Under the pieces are notes generated by a model. It searched no databases. It was not told the DNA's origin and saw nothing but the letters and a program-made list of their open reading frames with translations. From contig LNGK01000005.1 in NCBI GenBank assembly GCA_001510575.1, positions 910,466 through 974,465 on the forward strand: a stretch of DNA of 64,000 nucleotides. The letters run 5' to 3'. Positions 1 through 10,729 of this stretch are shown here, piece after piece. Each line of letters begins with the position of its first letter. Within the stretch, counting starts at the first letter, position 1. A program made the translations under genes and the position numbers. Origin of the DNA: Knoxdaviesia capensis (lineage: Eukaryota > Ascomycota > Sordariomycetes > Microascales > Gondwanamycetaceae).

Positions 1-293
1 AAATTAATGCAGCGAACGCGACTCGAATGAAGTAGTAGCAAAAAGGGGCAAAAAGGCAAGGCAAAAAAAAAGATTTTAAATTTTATATGGCAGAACTAAG
101 CGGAGCGAAAAGTAACGAAGAAACCGGAACTTCCGCAAAATGAAGTCAACAAACGAAAAAAAGAACGGTGATAATGATCGAGAGATGCTTCGAGAGAGAG
201 AGGATCAAGATTCAACCGCAAGAATTGGTTTCACAGGAGCATTTCCAGCATTCAGTAAAACCAGTCGTGAGGACGGACTGAATATAATAAATA

Positions 294-516
294 AAGAGAG
301 AGAAGAAAAGGAAGAAGAAGAGAGGAGGAGGGAAAGAGAGAGAGGAAGAGAAGAGAGAAGAGAGAGAAGAGAGAGAGAGGAAGAGAGAAGAGGAGGAGGA
401 AGGAGGAAGGAAAGAGAGAGAAGAGAGAGGGAGAGGAGGAAGAGGAGAGGAAGGAAGGAAGGAAGAGAAAGAACAGGAGAGGAAGAGAGAAAGAAAGGAA
501 GGAGAGAGAGTGTGAG
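294..516. repeat. Purine-rich (AG/GGA) low-complexity tract
   Basis: About 220 bases of nearly uninterrupted A and G on the plus strand, mostly AGAG, GGA and GAAA units. The open frames over it are a by-product of composition. Confidence 0.85.
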
Positions 517-2098
517 ACGGAGACTACAGTAGACGAAGTCCCCAAGGGTTTTTTCCTGGCCAGAGCCTAGTTTTTTTTTTTTTTTTTCACCTACTTTTTC
601 TTCACTGGCGGGGCCTTGCATCATTATCGTTAGAACGTGAACTCTTGATTGGACAATTCCCCTTCGGGGCCTGGCCTAGAACTGTCTGGAGAGGTTACCA
701 AAAGAGGGAAGATTTTTTTTTCCACAGCACTTCTGTCATATGCAGAGAGTGTTCATATTATCATAGACATAAAAGCCGGAACTGCTACCCAACCATTTCC
801 TCGCATGAAGCCGCCACTGCAATATATATCTTGTAGTGGTGGTCACCAAAAGGCTCACGAACAGACACAAAAACCCGGGCGAAGAAGAAAATACAGAAAG
901 AAAAAGGTTTTCTTATCTTATCGCTAGTTTCTCACGCCGGTGCTTTTTTTATGTTCCCACACCTCAAGGGGAGAAATACGTACAGCTAAGAGACAACTGT
1001 CGCGTGCAAGTGGGTTGAGATACACCGAGATTCCCCAGCGAGGGGAAAAATTCTTCTGCCAACCAAAATCCTGAGGAGCGGATGTCGGCGGGGATGGGCG
1101 GTTTAGACCGGCTTCATTCCCAACAGGCCCGCAAAGAGGGGAGATGCGGCTGAGTCAGAAAAGTGTTATCGATAGGTTGATTGCGATAGGAGATACGAGA
1201 TAACAGATAAGTGACTGCGACAGACGAACTACGCGGTTTAAATATAACCACCATAAGAACCAGTTCGTGGAATTGGCAGGAGAGGTAATCGTCGGTGGTG
1301 TTAAGGAACCCATATCAGGCACTCGGGGTATGTTATATCCACACCGGTTGACGATCTTCGGCTCTACGAGACGATACGGTCTCTTAAACAACACGGCCGA
1401 ATATATGCGCACAGATACGCAGTTCACCGCCGAGTAGCAAAGCCCGGCGCAATGATAGCACGGTGGCATAGGCGTAGACACCTTACACACACCCTGCTAT
1501 TTTCAGTTGCATGTGGCATTACAACGTGCACATTAGCGTCAGTGTAGGAAGCTCGATCAAGGTGAAAAAACGAGAAACACTGAGCCCCAGCCCCACTTTT
1601 CTAGTCTTGGCTCACTCTCTCTCATACCCACTAAGATATAAATGGCTGGGCAGGCGCGCTTCCGAAAATGCAGCAACAAGAAGCAACGCACAGCACCATG
1701 CAAGCGAAAAAAAGAAAAAAGAAAGAAAAAACCCCCCCTCTGGAAAATGGGGGTCCCCTTCGTTGTTGTTATATTTTACAAGGTCCGACTTGCACCTTCC
1801 CTAGAGTCTAAAGGCTTCCAAACACCATATGTTCAACTCGCAGAGGGAGAGAGCGGAGAGGGGAGGTGCAACCCACCAAACACGGTCAACTTAGCACGGG
1901 GTGTTTTTCTCGACACACAGAAGGCGCGAATCACAACTGCGGAGTTAGCTACCAGATATCGACCCACTGCACTTCTCATGTGACAGGGAAAAACGGTGTA
2001 GACGGAAGGAGGTCTCGACAAGACGGAAGGTACTCTGCGATCACGAGAGACCCGGCGGACGAGAATGAAGAAGGAGCATGACAGATAATATGCTCACT

Positions 2099-2106
2099 TA
2101 TATAAG
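2099..2106 (+). promoter_or_regulatory. TATA-like element upstream of the channel gene
   Basis: TATATAAG lies about 870 bases before the start codon at 2977 and about 300 bases before the C/T-rich tract. This order (TATA, then pyrimidine tract, then coding start) suits a fungal promoter. No transcript data support it. Confidence 0.3.
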
Positions 2107-2976
2107 CGCAATATACCGGGAGATCCTCATCTAGACATCTCCAGTCGATGCAGCGAACATCTTATGTCCAGCCTCAATTGCCTTCTTGCTTGCTGATACG
2201 AGGCAGCCCTCCTTCGCCTACACTACCAAAACCCCTTCAGTGCTGAAAGGGCGGTATCGCACCAATCACCGCCGGTATTTTCGCACCACACCCACTGAAC
2301 GTGCACATCGCCATCATCCTTTACCTTCGCCCCCTGTACGTTGCACTGCTAGGCTGGCCGATGCCGATCTTTGCTTCTCACCTCACCTGCTTCTCAAGCA
2401 TCGCCAAGTCTCTCTCTCTCTCACACACATATCTGCTCTTCCTCCTTGTCCTTTTCTTTTCTCTCCATTCGTGTGCAATATATCCTCATTCTCGCCATTT
2501 TCTCCTTCATTCCTCTCTTCCCCCTTTTCCCCTCTCTCTCTATGTGTGTGTATGTGCTACGTGATCCGTCTTGTCTTTATCTTGTCGCTCGTTCTTGATT
2601 CTCTCCCTTTTTAATCCTCACTGAAACCTTCGGGGATCCCCTTTCCATACTACCTCGTCATTCCTCCTCCTTTTTTTTTCTTCCTGTTCCTGTTTGGTCT
2701 CCTTCTATTGGAGACACTCCTCCTCTTCCATGGCGTCGTGATAATACCCTCCTCTTTCTTCCTCCCTTCAACAGCAACCGGTGACGAAGTCTGGTATATT
2801 ACCCGCGTCCCGGTCCGGGTGGCTTCAATTTTTCTTTTTTCCAACATCTCGTCCTTCTCAGACCGCCAGCCGTGACCGTTTCTGTGCAGCTGGATCTTCA
2901 GCCTCAGATTTCACCTGTTCCTTATCTTCGGCCCGCTTCTCCCCCGGCCACTTCCCCCAAACCATCACGGCCCGCC

Positions 2977-5900
2977 ATGTTCTCCCTCTTCCGCCGAAAA
3001 AAGCTAAAGTCCAACTCTCAATCGGCTCACCGTGCCACTTTTGCCAGTGACGATGTCGCTGGGTACAAAGCACAAACCTCGACGTCGCCCGGCCCGGCCA
3101 CTCGGGCTCAGGCCGCGTCGCTTGCCTTGAGACAAGTCACTACAAATGTCCCACAGGCCGTCGATGACGATCCCGATCGTACGCCCCGATACCGCGATCA
3201 CGCGTTTACCTTTTCGCGCGACATCGACGACGACGATGATGACGATGAAGACGACGATGATGATAACGAAGACGGCCTCCGTCATACTGGCGCCATGTTG
3301 CCACTGTTCTCCTCCAGCTATCTAGGTAGGTCGCACACATATCCGCCCGTTACACGCGCCTTCAGTCCAGTTCCAACAACAGAGAAAAAAGACGAAACAA
3401 GACGAAAAACCCCCTTTCTAGACAAAATACTAACAGGCCAATATCCTTCCTTCCTCTATAGACTCCCTCCCCGTATACTCCATCACTCATGCTATCCGAA
3501 TCATTGTGCAGGCTCGGACCGAAACCACCTTGTCCTGGGACCAGCTCCGATCCCCCCAAGTATCGCAATTCCTCATCAAACCCATGCAGCAGCAAATCCG
3601 CAGCCAACACTTTTCTCGCGCCACTCTGTACGCTCTCATGGCAAATTGCCTGCAGTTTGCCAAAGAAGGCGAGCTGTACCCCGGAAATACTGGTGTCAGT
3701 GGTACCCGAGCCAAGGTGTGTGAGCTTCTGGCCCTGAAGCTCTTGAAAGAGTACCACACGCGGGAACTCATCGATGCCCTGTCCTACGACTTCTACCCCC
3801 TCCAAGGCCACCCTGGCTCAAGCACGCCTCCCGCCCTGCGACGTGCGGATTCCAAGCTGCAGTTGGCGCTCTCTACGTCGCGCACATCCACTCTTGAGGT
3901 CGCTATCCGCGCATCGGCAAAGCACTTCCTGTCGCATGCGTTGGTTGTACAACATCTGGAAGCCATCTGGAATGGTGCCATTTCTTTCTACTCAAACGCC
4001 GATACCCTCCACCGCGACCCTTCGTTCACTCACCGCGGAAGTGACCCTCGTTCAGGATCCGGCCTGTCTGCTGGCCTTGGCCAAACAGCCGCCGCCGACG
4101 TTCATACTCCGCTTCTTTCTGCTGGTGGTCATCCACAACGGCGTCCTCAACTTCGCGATCGAGTCTCACATCAAGAACCGCCGCGGGTCGGCCGAAGGAC
4201 AGTGACGCTGTATGACCCTCGAGAAGCCTCGTTGTTCAAGCTGTCCCGCTTAAGAGTTCCCCGATATCGCTTTCTTTTTTCCACCCTGTCTCTGGCCGTG
4301 TTGATTGGCCTGTTCCTGGCCGTTCTTATTCGGCGGTCTATCCAAATCACCGGTCTTGAACTAATATTCTGGTTCTGGAGCGCGGGTTTCCTCCTGGATG
4401 AGCTTGTCGGCTTCACGGAGCAGGGCTTCGCGCTCTATATCATGAGTTTCTGGAATATTTTTGATCTGGGCATCTTGGCCATGCTGATCATCTACTACTG
4501 CATGAGAGCCTATGGCGTGTTTCTCATCGACCCCCACCATTGGAACGACATGGCCTACGATGTACTTGCAGCCAATGCCATTCTACTGCTTCCCCGGATC
4601 TTCAGCATTCTCGACCACTACCCCTATTTCTCCCAGCTTCTGATTGCCTTCCGGCTCATGGCCGTTGATCTCATGGCAGTTTTCTTCTTGGTCGTGGTGG
4701 CCTGCAGCGGCTTTTTCGTGTTTTTCACTTTTGCCAAGAACCAATCGGAAGCGTCTGATGTTGCCTATAAGATCTTCCAGATTCTGATGGGATACAGCCC
4801 GGCTGCGTGGGAAGTGTAAGTGATTTTGACCCTCGTTCCTTTTGTCCTTTTTCTTAAGTGAGTTACATGCTGATAACCGCTTTCTTTCCCCTCGTCCAGT
4901 TGGCCAACGTATAACTGGCTTGGAAAGTCCCTGATGGCGCTGTTCCTGATTATTTGCCATTTTGTTATCGTGTAAGTCATCCGCCGTTTGCTGTTTGTTC
5001 TCGTCTCTCTTTGCAAATATCAGTCTGACACCACCAAACAGGACCATCCTCATTACTGTCCTCACCAACTCATTCCTTGCCATTGCCACAAACGCCACGG
5101 AGGAACATCAATTTCTATTCGCCATCAACACGATTTCCATGGTCAAGAACGACTCTCTTTTTGCATATGTTCCTCCCGGTAACATTTTCGCATGGCTGTT
5201 GATTCCCCTGCGAAACATCATGCCGCTACGATACTTTGTGTGGCTCAACAGATTGGTGATCAAAATGACGCACTTTCCGCTGTTATTTTGCATCTTCTTA
5301 TACGAGAGATACTGGTTAGCACCGTCCATGTTCGACCCTACTGACTTGGTGGAACATCCGGTGGGTGGTGGTCGGGGACGATCCTTTTCCCTAGCCGATC
5401 CAGCAAACAGATCTGCTGCGTTCAGTCCCATGGCTCGGGTTCGTGAAGAATCTGAAATTGGATTTCAAAAGGATCGTGCTCTGGAGGAGGTGTTCCGGAG
5501 ACCGCCGGACAGCACGGAATTCCGCAGTCAAAGACGTAACGAAAGACGGAAAACGCAAACGGCCATCAGAACCTGGATGGAGCAGCACGATGAGGTCGGG
5601 GGATCTCCAGGGCCATGGAATACGATTGATAGTCGAATGGGGCCTCCTCCTCCATGGCAAAGACGGCAGAGCATGAGCCACTTGCGGCCTCGCGGTTTGC
5701 GCAATGTTTCTGATGTCCGATCGGCTGCAAGCGACCCGGCAGATCTCATGTCCAATAATGGATTCAATCCGTTCTCTCCCCAGGGTATGGGGGTCACGGG
5801 CTCGGGTCGGCCAGAATACAAGGACCAAACTGATGCTGATGGTGATGATGAGCTGCTGACGAACGACGAGTTTGAAGAGGAGGACAATGCCACCAATATG

Positions 5901-6944
5901 ACGCCGAGCCATGCTGACGACGGGCAAGGGTCGGATATGGAGCCGGAGTTCTTCTCCACTCCCAACACGTCGCGCGTGATGCCTGGGCTGACACCGTCAA
6001 GCCTGGAGTCTCAGGGTCTAGGGGTCTCTCCCCGAACCAACCCTCGTCGCAGCTTACACAACCGCACGTTATCAACGAACACCATTCTCTACAATCCGGA
6101 GCATTTTGTTCGGCCTTCCAGTGTTTCGTCAACGCAGTCTGTGGCCAAGCTTCAGCCGCAATCTCGGGGCACTGGCAAAACCAGCGGACCAGATACGCCG
6201 ACTCCTTCCGGTCATCGCTCACCTCGGCGGCCGCTGTATATGACGGCAGCACGACCCCGGCCAATTCTCACCCCCAGGGTAGCGCAGGCGGGATCGAGCC
6301 GGTTGTTGGACCCTGAAGTCCAAGCTCGGGCAGCTCCCCTCAGCCGGTTGTCCTCGATTGACACGGCCATGATGGCCGACACGGTTCTCGGGGACGAAGT
6401 CGATCCAGTGGGAGCAGCGCCGTCGAGCTTCCAGACGCAGATGGCCATGGCCATGCATTCAGGGCGGATCGAGGCAGCCGTGCGTGAGCGGGACTCTGCG
6501 GCTGATCGGGACCGCATGGCGCGGCTCGTGCTGGCAAGAATGAAGAAGCTGGAGGAGAGCTTTGCAGACGTGATTGACGAAATGCGGGCTCTCCGAATCA
6601 GCTCGACCGCGCCAACTACACGGCGGAACTCAGCCACAGATCATACGGCGCTCCGTGATGGCGGTGGCGGTGGAGTGGCGCTGATTGAAGTGGCCGGGAA
6701 GGAGCGGCCTCGCAAGTCACGTGTGGAGACAACGGTGTCATACAAGAAGCCGGTGGCCATGCGGCGGAAAGTCAGCCGGCGAAGCCTGACGCTGGCGCGG
6801 CCAGCATCCAAGTCACGGTCCGGGTCCAAGTACACGGAAAAGCGCAAGGGCAAGGAGAAGGAGGTGGCCCAGCGAGAAGACGATGACGATGAAGAAGATG
6901 GGGCGGAACACATGCCCAACCGGCGGGAAAAGACGTCGTTCTAA
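2977..6944 (+). CDS. yvc1: TRPY/Yvc1-type vacuolar cation channel
   Basis: I join 2977-3325, 3462-4815, 4900-4971 and 5042-6944, giving 1225 residues. Frame holds across all three introns, and the first has a TACTAAC branch site. The first ATG of the frame (MFSLFRRKK) is used. The Yvc1 family are Ca2+-permeable channels of the fungal vacuole that release vacuolar calcium on osmotic or mechanical stress. An Asp-rich stretch ends near residue 105. An N-terminal helical linker domain follows (about 125-310). Six membrane helices lie at roughly 386-406, 415-434, 442-470, 482-502, 511-541 and 576-600, with the pore loop (YSPAAWEVWP) between the last two. After TM6 comes a conserved segment with ATNATEEHQ and MVKNDSLFAY. 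The long tail is disordered, with a predicted coiled coil near 1090-1110 and a basic, acidic C-terminus. The linker before TM1 (about 305-360) conflicts with a GC3-rich alternative frame, described under findings. Family call is firm; exact linker sequence is not. Confidence 0.88.
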
Positions 6945-7578
6945 TAGTCCCATTCTGCTAAGCAGTCGAGTGAGATGTATACGTGTTGTGTTCTGTTGAG
7001 ATGATACCACAAAGCTAGCGAGATTGCTTTTGTTCTTTTTTTTATAAGCTAACCAGATCATGTTCATCTCGTTCATTTCTGTTTATTTCTGTATTTCTGG
7101 TTCTTTTTTTTTTCTTCTTTTTTTTTTTTTTTGTATCTTGCAAATTGTCCACTCATATGGCATGGAGTCGCGCATCACGACATGACTGGCGTTTTCGGGT
7201 CTTTTCTTCCCAAGCTTGAAGTTTCAAACAGTGTGTGCAGTATACGATTAGGATGGAGCGAATATGTGCTTGTTGAGGGCGTTTTTGGGTCAAATTAAAT
7301 AAATTATTTTTTTCGGGGTGTTTTTTGGTATAAACTCGCTATTGCTGTCTTGTGATTATGCTCCCGACCGCCATCGGCATCTCTCGCGTGTAAAGCTCCG
7401 ATAAATACTTCCCACGTCCCGAAACAAACTCCCATGCGCCGGGTTCCCAGATCCTCTCGGTTCTTGGGCCAGGAAAAGCACAACATTCCATACAAATATT
7501 CCTCTAAGAAAAGGTCTCTAAGAATAGGTCCAAAAAACAAAAAGAAGACGAAGAATGAAGGAGAAGAATGGTTTGATG
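6945..7578. other. Convergent 3' intergenic region; no gene seen
   Basis: AT- and T-rich sequence between the stop codons of the channel gene (+) and the small membrane protein gene (-). It contains T tracts at about 7089-7133 and an AAATAAATTA-like stretch near 7295, consistent with 3' untranslated and polyadenylation sequence for both. Confidence 0.5.
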
Positions 7579-7919
7579 CTAGATCCCGCCGCCGCTCCGG
7601 TCCACCGACACGTGGAAGCCCGGCTGGGCGGCCTCGCGGCGCTTGGCGGCGTTCGCCTGCACTTTGACGGAGACCATGGCGACGACGGCGGTAGCGGCGG
7701 CGGCGGCAGCGGCCACGAGGGGCATGGCGGCGCGGGGCAGCGCGGCAGCGGCGGGGGAGATGGGGGGGGCCCTATGTGGCGGGGGTTGGACGTATGTGTT
7801 AGTGCTTTGGGGGTCGTCGTCGGGGTTGGTGAAGGGGTGTGTCCCGCGCCGGGTGCCGCGGTGTTCGTCGGGGCGGGTCGGTCGGCGGCGGGGGTTAAGG
7901 GGGGGGAGCGGACTTACAT
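7579..7919 (-). CDS. Small single-helix membrane protein, start codon split by an intron
   Basis: Complement of join(7579-7771, 7918-7919), 64 residues. On the minus strand a good start context (AACCACCAT) is cut after AT by a GTAAGT donor. The 146-base intron (7772-7917) has a CACTAAC branch site about 25 bases before a CATAG acceptor, and exon 2 then supplies the G of ATG. The protein is Pro/Ala-rich for about 18 residues, then has an Ala/Val membrane helix (about 19-36), then a basic stretch (AAKRREA), and ends in HVSVDRSGGGI. The size and shape fit a small tail- or signal-anchored protein of mitochondria or ER, but I do not recognise the family. An internal ATG at residue 17 could also start it. 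Support is splice quality, high GC3 and a coherent frame; no homology was tested. Confidence 0.6.
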
Positions 7920-9017
7920 GGTGGTTCTGGGAGACTTTTGTTAGAGATTGAAGGAAGAAGGGACACGCGGCTCGCTGCTTTGGACACTCTCGGGGGAGAA
8001 GGCGATCGGAGGGGGGGGCGGAAAGACAGGAGATCGGAAGAGGAAAAAAAGGCGTGAGGGACGAAGGAAGGGAACGAACGATAAGGACGAACGCCCTCCC
8101 GCAGAAAATACAAGGAAAAAATCAGAAGAAGAAAAATCAGGGAGGACGGACGGCTACGGATGGCCGGGACTGCACACCCGGCAGACCCAGGCCCAGGCCC
8201 AGGCCCTCCTTCTCACTTCACAGACTGGTACACCTGTCCCAATGCCGAGTGAGGTCTGTCTCCAAAACAACTCCACACACCGGCCGGGCAAACAGGTGGT
8301 GGTTAGAGTTGGGGTAACTTTGGCACACACACACACAGACAGACAAACGTATTATGATTCACAGGACACGCGACCACTCCCCGACAGACCATGGACACGC
8401 ACGTCGGTGTCCTTTTTTCCGTTTGTCTTGGGCACACCAAGCAACACACTGTCTTCCGGATACACCCGGTTCCGTGTGGCTCGGCCAGTGCTCTCGCGAA
8501 GCCGGGTGTGTGTGCGTGTGCGAGTGTGTGTGTGAGTGTGGTTCCAGACCCGGGTGGGACTTTTGGGGGTATTTGTGGCGGTGAGAGTCAAATGTCTGAG
8601 CCCGTGGTTCGGATTTTCCCCCGGTTTCCTTTTTTTCAGCTCGGTAGTCGAATGCTCCAATAGCCGGGGGGTGGAGATGGAGGGGAAAGGGTTAGGGTTT
8701 GTCCCCCACTTGCTCTCCTCCAAACTGAGCACCGGGCGCCCTTCTCAGACAAAGAAAAAGGGGGAAGTATATTGTGTCTTCAGGTCGTTAATCGCTGGGT
8801 AATAACACTATTGGAAAAATCAAAGCCAAAAAGCTCTCAATTCAGTCCAGCAAAACGCAAGAGGATCCAAGAATACAAAGGAAGAGAATATTCGGCACAC
8901 ACACATCATCCCGCTCATCGCTATCTGTCCATCCACATGGACAATTATTCATGCCCCCAATCCAATATCAAACCCCTCCCCCATATTATAGAGTATCATA
9001 TAACCCCCATCTACCGT
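7920..9017. other. Intergenic region; no further gene seen
   Basis: This holds the promoter side of the small minus-strand gene and the 3' side of the next minus-strand gene. It has short CA and TG runs (8323-8340, 8508-8540) and one GTTAGGGTTT telobox-like motif at 8691-8700. Long frames on either strand are compositional. Confidence 0.5.
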
Positions 9018-10199
9018 TTAGAAGGCGCTCCGCGCTGTCGTATAACTCGAAAACGGCCCGCCCCCACTCCCGCTCCCGTGGGCAGACCGCAGCCGGTCCG
9101 TACGGTTTCGGTAATGGTACCGACGGCTCCGGCGAGTCTGGTCGCGGCCAATGCGCCGGGGAACGTTGAGCGGGGCCTGGATCGTAATGGTCCGGCCATC
9201 CTCGGTAACGTACACCTGGCTTCCCACAGACATGCTGCTGGCCATGGCATCGGTATCGGGAGGCGTGGCCGGCCGAGGATTCATGGGAGGAGTGGCCGGG
9301 CGAGGGCGAGGGGGAGGGATCCTGTCGGCACCGCCAATCTCGTTGGAAGCGCCACTCCCTCTGGCGGAGTAATACGACGGCGGAGGCGAGTCGGAGGACT
9401 CTTTGTCGGCTTCAGAGCTGCTCTGCGACCGCCGTTCGAAGTACTCCCTGAGCATGGCCGCCTGCTCGTCGATGGACGACAGATGTCGGCGGCTGAACGC
9501 GTCGATACCTCTGGCAAGGTCGGCGAGGTCTGCAGCAACCTCGCCCAGGAACGCGGCAAAGTCAACTTGGCGGACGAGGGCGCGCGTCATCGGATTGGCC
9601 ACGCCGGCCAACGGGTGGTCCACCCGCTGCGACAGGGGGACGTAGTCCCGCGAGACCCGGGGTTGGCGCCCGGCCTGCCTCCCGCTGTGTGGGCTCCCGC
9701 CGTTCGACAAGGTGCTTGCCGGCCCCGTCATGTTGGCCGCGTGTTCCGAGACAGTCTCGCGGCGAGTCTCGGCCTCGGCCGCCCGCCGGGCTCTCTCCGA
9801 CGCCACGGTTCGGGCCATTGGGCGGGACTGGAAGGGCTGCGGGCCTGCGACGGTGTACGGTGGCGACGACTTGGGCCGACCTGAAAGAGGGTGCTCGCCT
9901 ATGACGATGTCTGACGGAGGTCGGCTCTCGGCTGAACAGTCACCGGACGATATCTCCACGCCAGAATCAGCACGGCACTGAGGGCGGGCAGTCCCCGGGA
10001 TTTCGCTCAACACCACCTCTGGAGAACGGGACCGTTTGACGCCACGGGTGGCCTGTACACCGATACCCCGATCACCGCCACCCGAGCAGTATTCCCGTCT
10101 CGGCACCGCCTCAACGGTGGGTCCCCGATATTCCGGGATAAGCGACAGCCACAGATTCTGTCGGGGGGCTGTGGAGTAGGGATTTGAGTCTAGGGACAT
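9018..10199 (-). CDS. Hypothetical protein, Pro/Ser/Arg-rich, unknown function
   Basis: Single open frame of 393 residues from the first true ATG of the frame (MSLDSNPYSTAPRQ). The frame extends 13 codons further upstream but only to a TTG. I do not recognise a domain. Most of it looks disordered: Ser/Pro/Arg-rich N-terminal half, PPRPRPATPP-type repeats near residues 300-325, and an Arg/Tyr/Gly-rich end. One segment at about 190-245 (LVRQVDFAAFLGEVAADLAD and onward) looks helical and amphipathic, ending in a Glu/Arg-rich stretch, and is the best candidate for a folded or coiled-coil part. It lies 530 bases downstream of the R3H gene on the same strand. High GC3 and absence of stops support it as coding. 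Introns or a different 5' end cannot be excluded. Confidence 0.55.
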   Translation of the reverse strand: MSLDSNPYSTAPRQNLWLSLIPEYRGPTVEAVPRREYCSGGGDRGIGVQATRGVKRSRSPEVVLSEIPGTARPQCRADSGVEISSGDCSAESRPPSDIVIGEHPLSGRPKSSPPYTVAGPQPFQSRPMARTVASERARRAAEAETRRETVSEHAANMTGPASTLSNGGSPHSGRQAGRQPRVSRDYVPLSQRVDHPLAGVANPMTRALVRQVDFAAFLGEVAADLADLARGIDAFSRRHLSSIDEQAAMLREYFERRSQSSSEADKESSDSPPPSYYSARGSGASNEIGGADRIPPPRPRPATPPMNPRPATPPDTDAMASSMSVGSQVYVTEDGRTITIQAPLNVPRRIGRDQTRRSRRYHYRNRTDRLRSAHGSGSGGGPFSSYTTARSAF

Positions 10200-10729
10200 T
10201 GGCACAGGTATCCGGGGACAAAATGAATATCGAGACAAAACAAGAATGCAGACAATAGGGACGGGAACGGTATTCGTGATAATCTGATGTCAGACCAGTA
10301 GACGCTTTGAGGCTGAAGATGACGATTAGGGCTACTGTGATGATGATTCTGATGACTAGATAACGAATGGATGATAATCATGGGGGAGAAACGTGATGGG
10401 GTGAGATTAAGGAGGGGAAAATGTGCCCAGGAGCACAAATCCAAGAGTTCTGGACATATACAAAGCCTTGCTGTCTGCTTCCTGATTTTGGTGTCGAGGG
10501 AGCTGCTACCCCCAAGAGCTGGTAAGAGCGGAGATCACGATCGATCTTTCCTGGGACATTCTATCCAATGCACTCGGGCCAGTGTAACCCTCATATACGC
10601 CGTTTTCACGCAGTGTATTTTGTACGGCCTCAAAAAGAAGCGCCCCTGAGGTCTTCAAGACAGTAAACGCCACAAACCCCCCAGCCAAGGTCAACCGATA
10701 CGCCGTCTACTTTGCAGCTCCAGACTACC
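10200..10729. other. Intergenic region between two minus-strand genes
   Basis: Upstream sequence of the hypothetical gene and downstream sequence of the R3H gene. Read on the minus strand, 10240-10440 is C/T-rich, as expected of a fungal leader. No other feature is seen. Confidence 0.5.

Larger units (their letters stand above)
1..2976. other. Intergenic region and promoter of the channel gene; no gene seen
   Basis: No reading frame here looks like protein. Positions 294-516 are an almost pure purine tract (AG, GGA and GAA units) that makes long low-complexity frames on both strands. Positions 2400-2700 are rich in C and T, typical of the leader just upstream of a fungal start codon. The rest is mixed sequence without recognised features. 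Confidence 0.6.

Noticed and set aside
140..624. Overlapping long frames on both strands
   Set aside because: They are Arg/Glu-only or Leu/Ser-only and arise from the purine tract at 294-516.
7555..7944. Plus-strand Gly-rich frame of 129 codons
   Set aside because: It is the mirror of the small minus-strand gene; splice signals, a membrane helix and sensible composition are on the minus strand.
8772..9884. Plus-strand 370-codon frame
   Set aside because: Antisense shadow of the minus-strand hypothetical gene; Arg/Gly-rich with no motifs.
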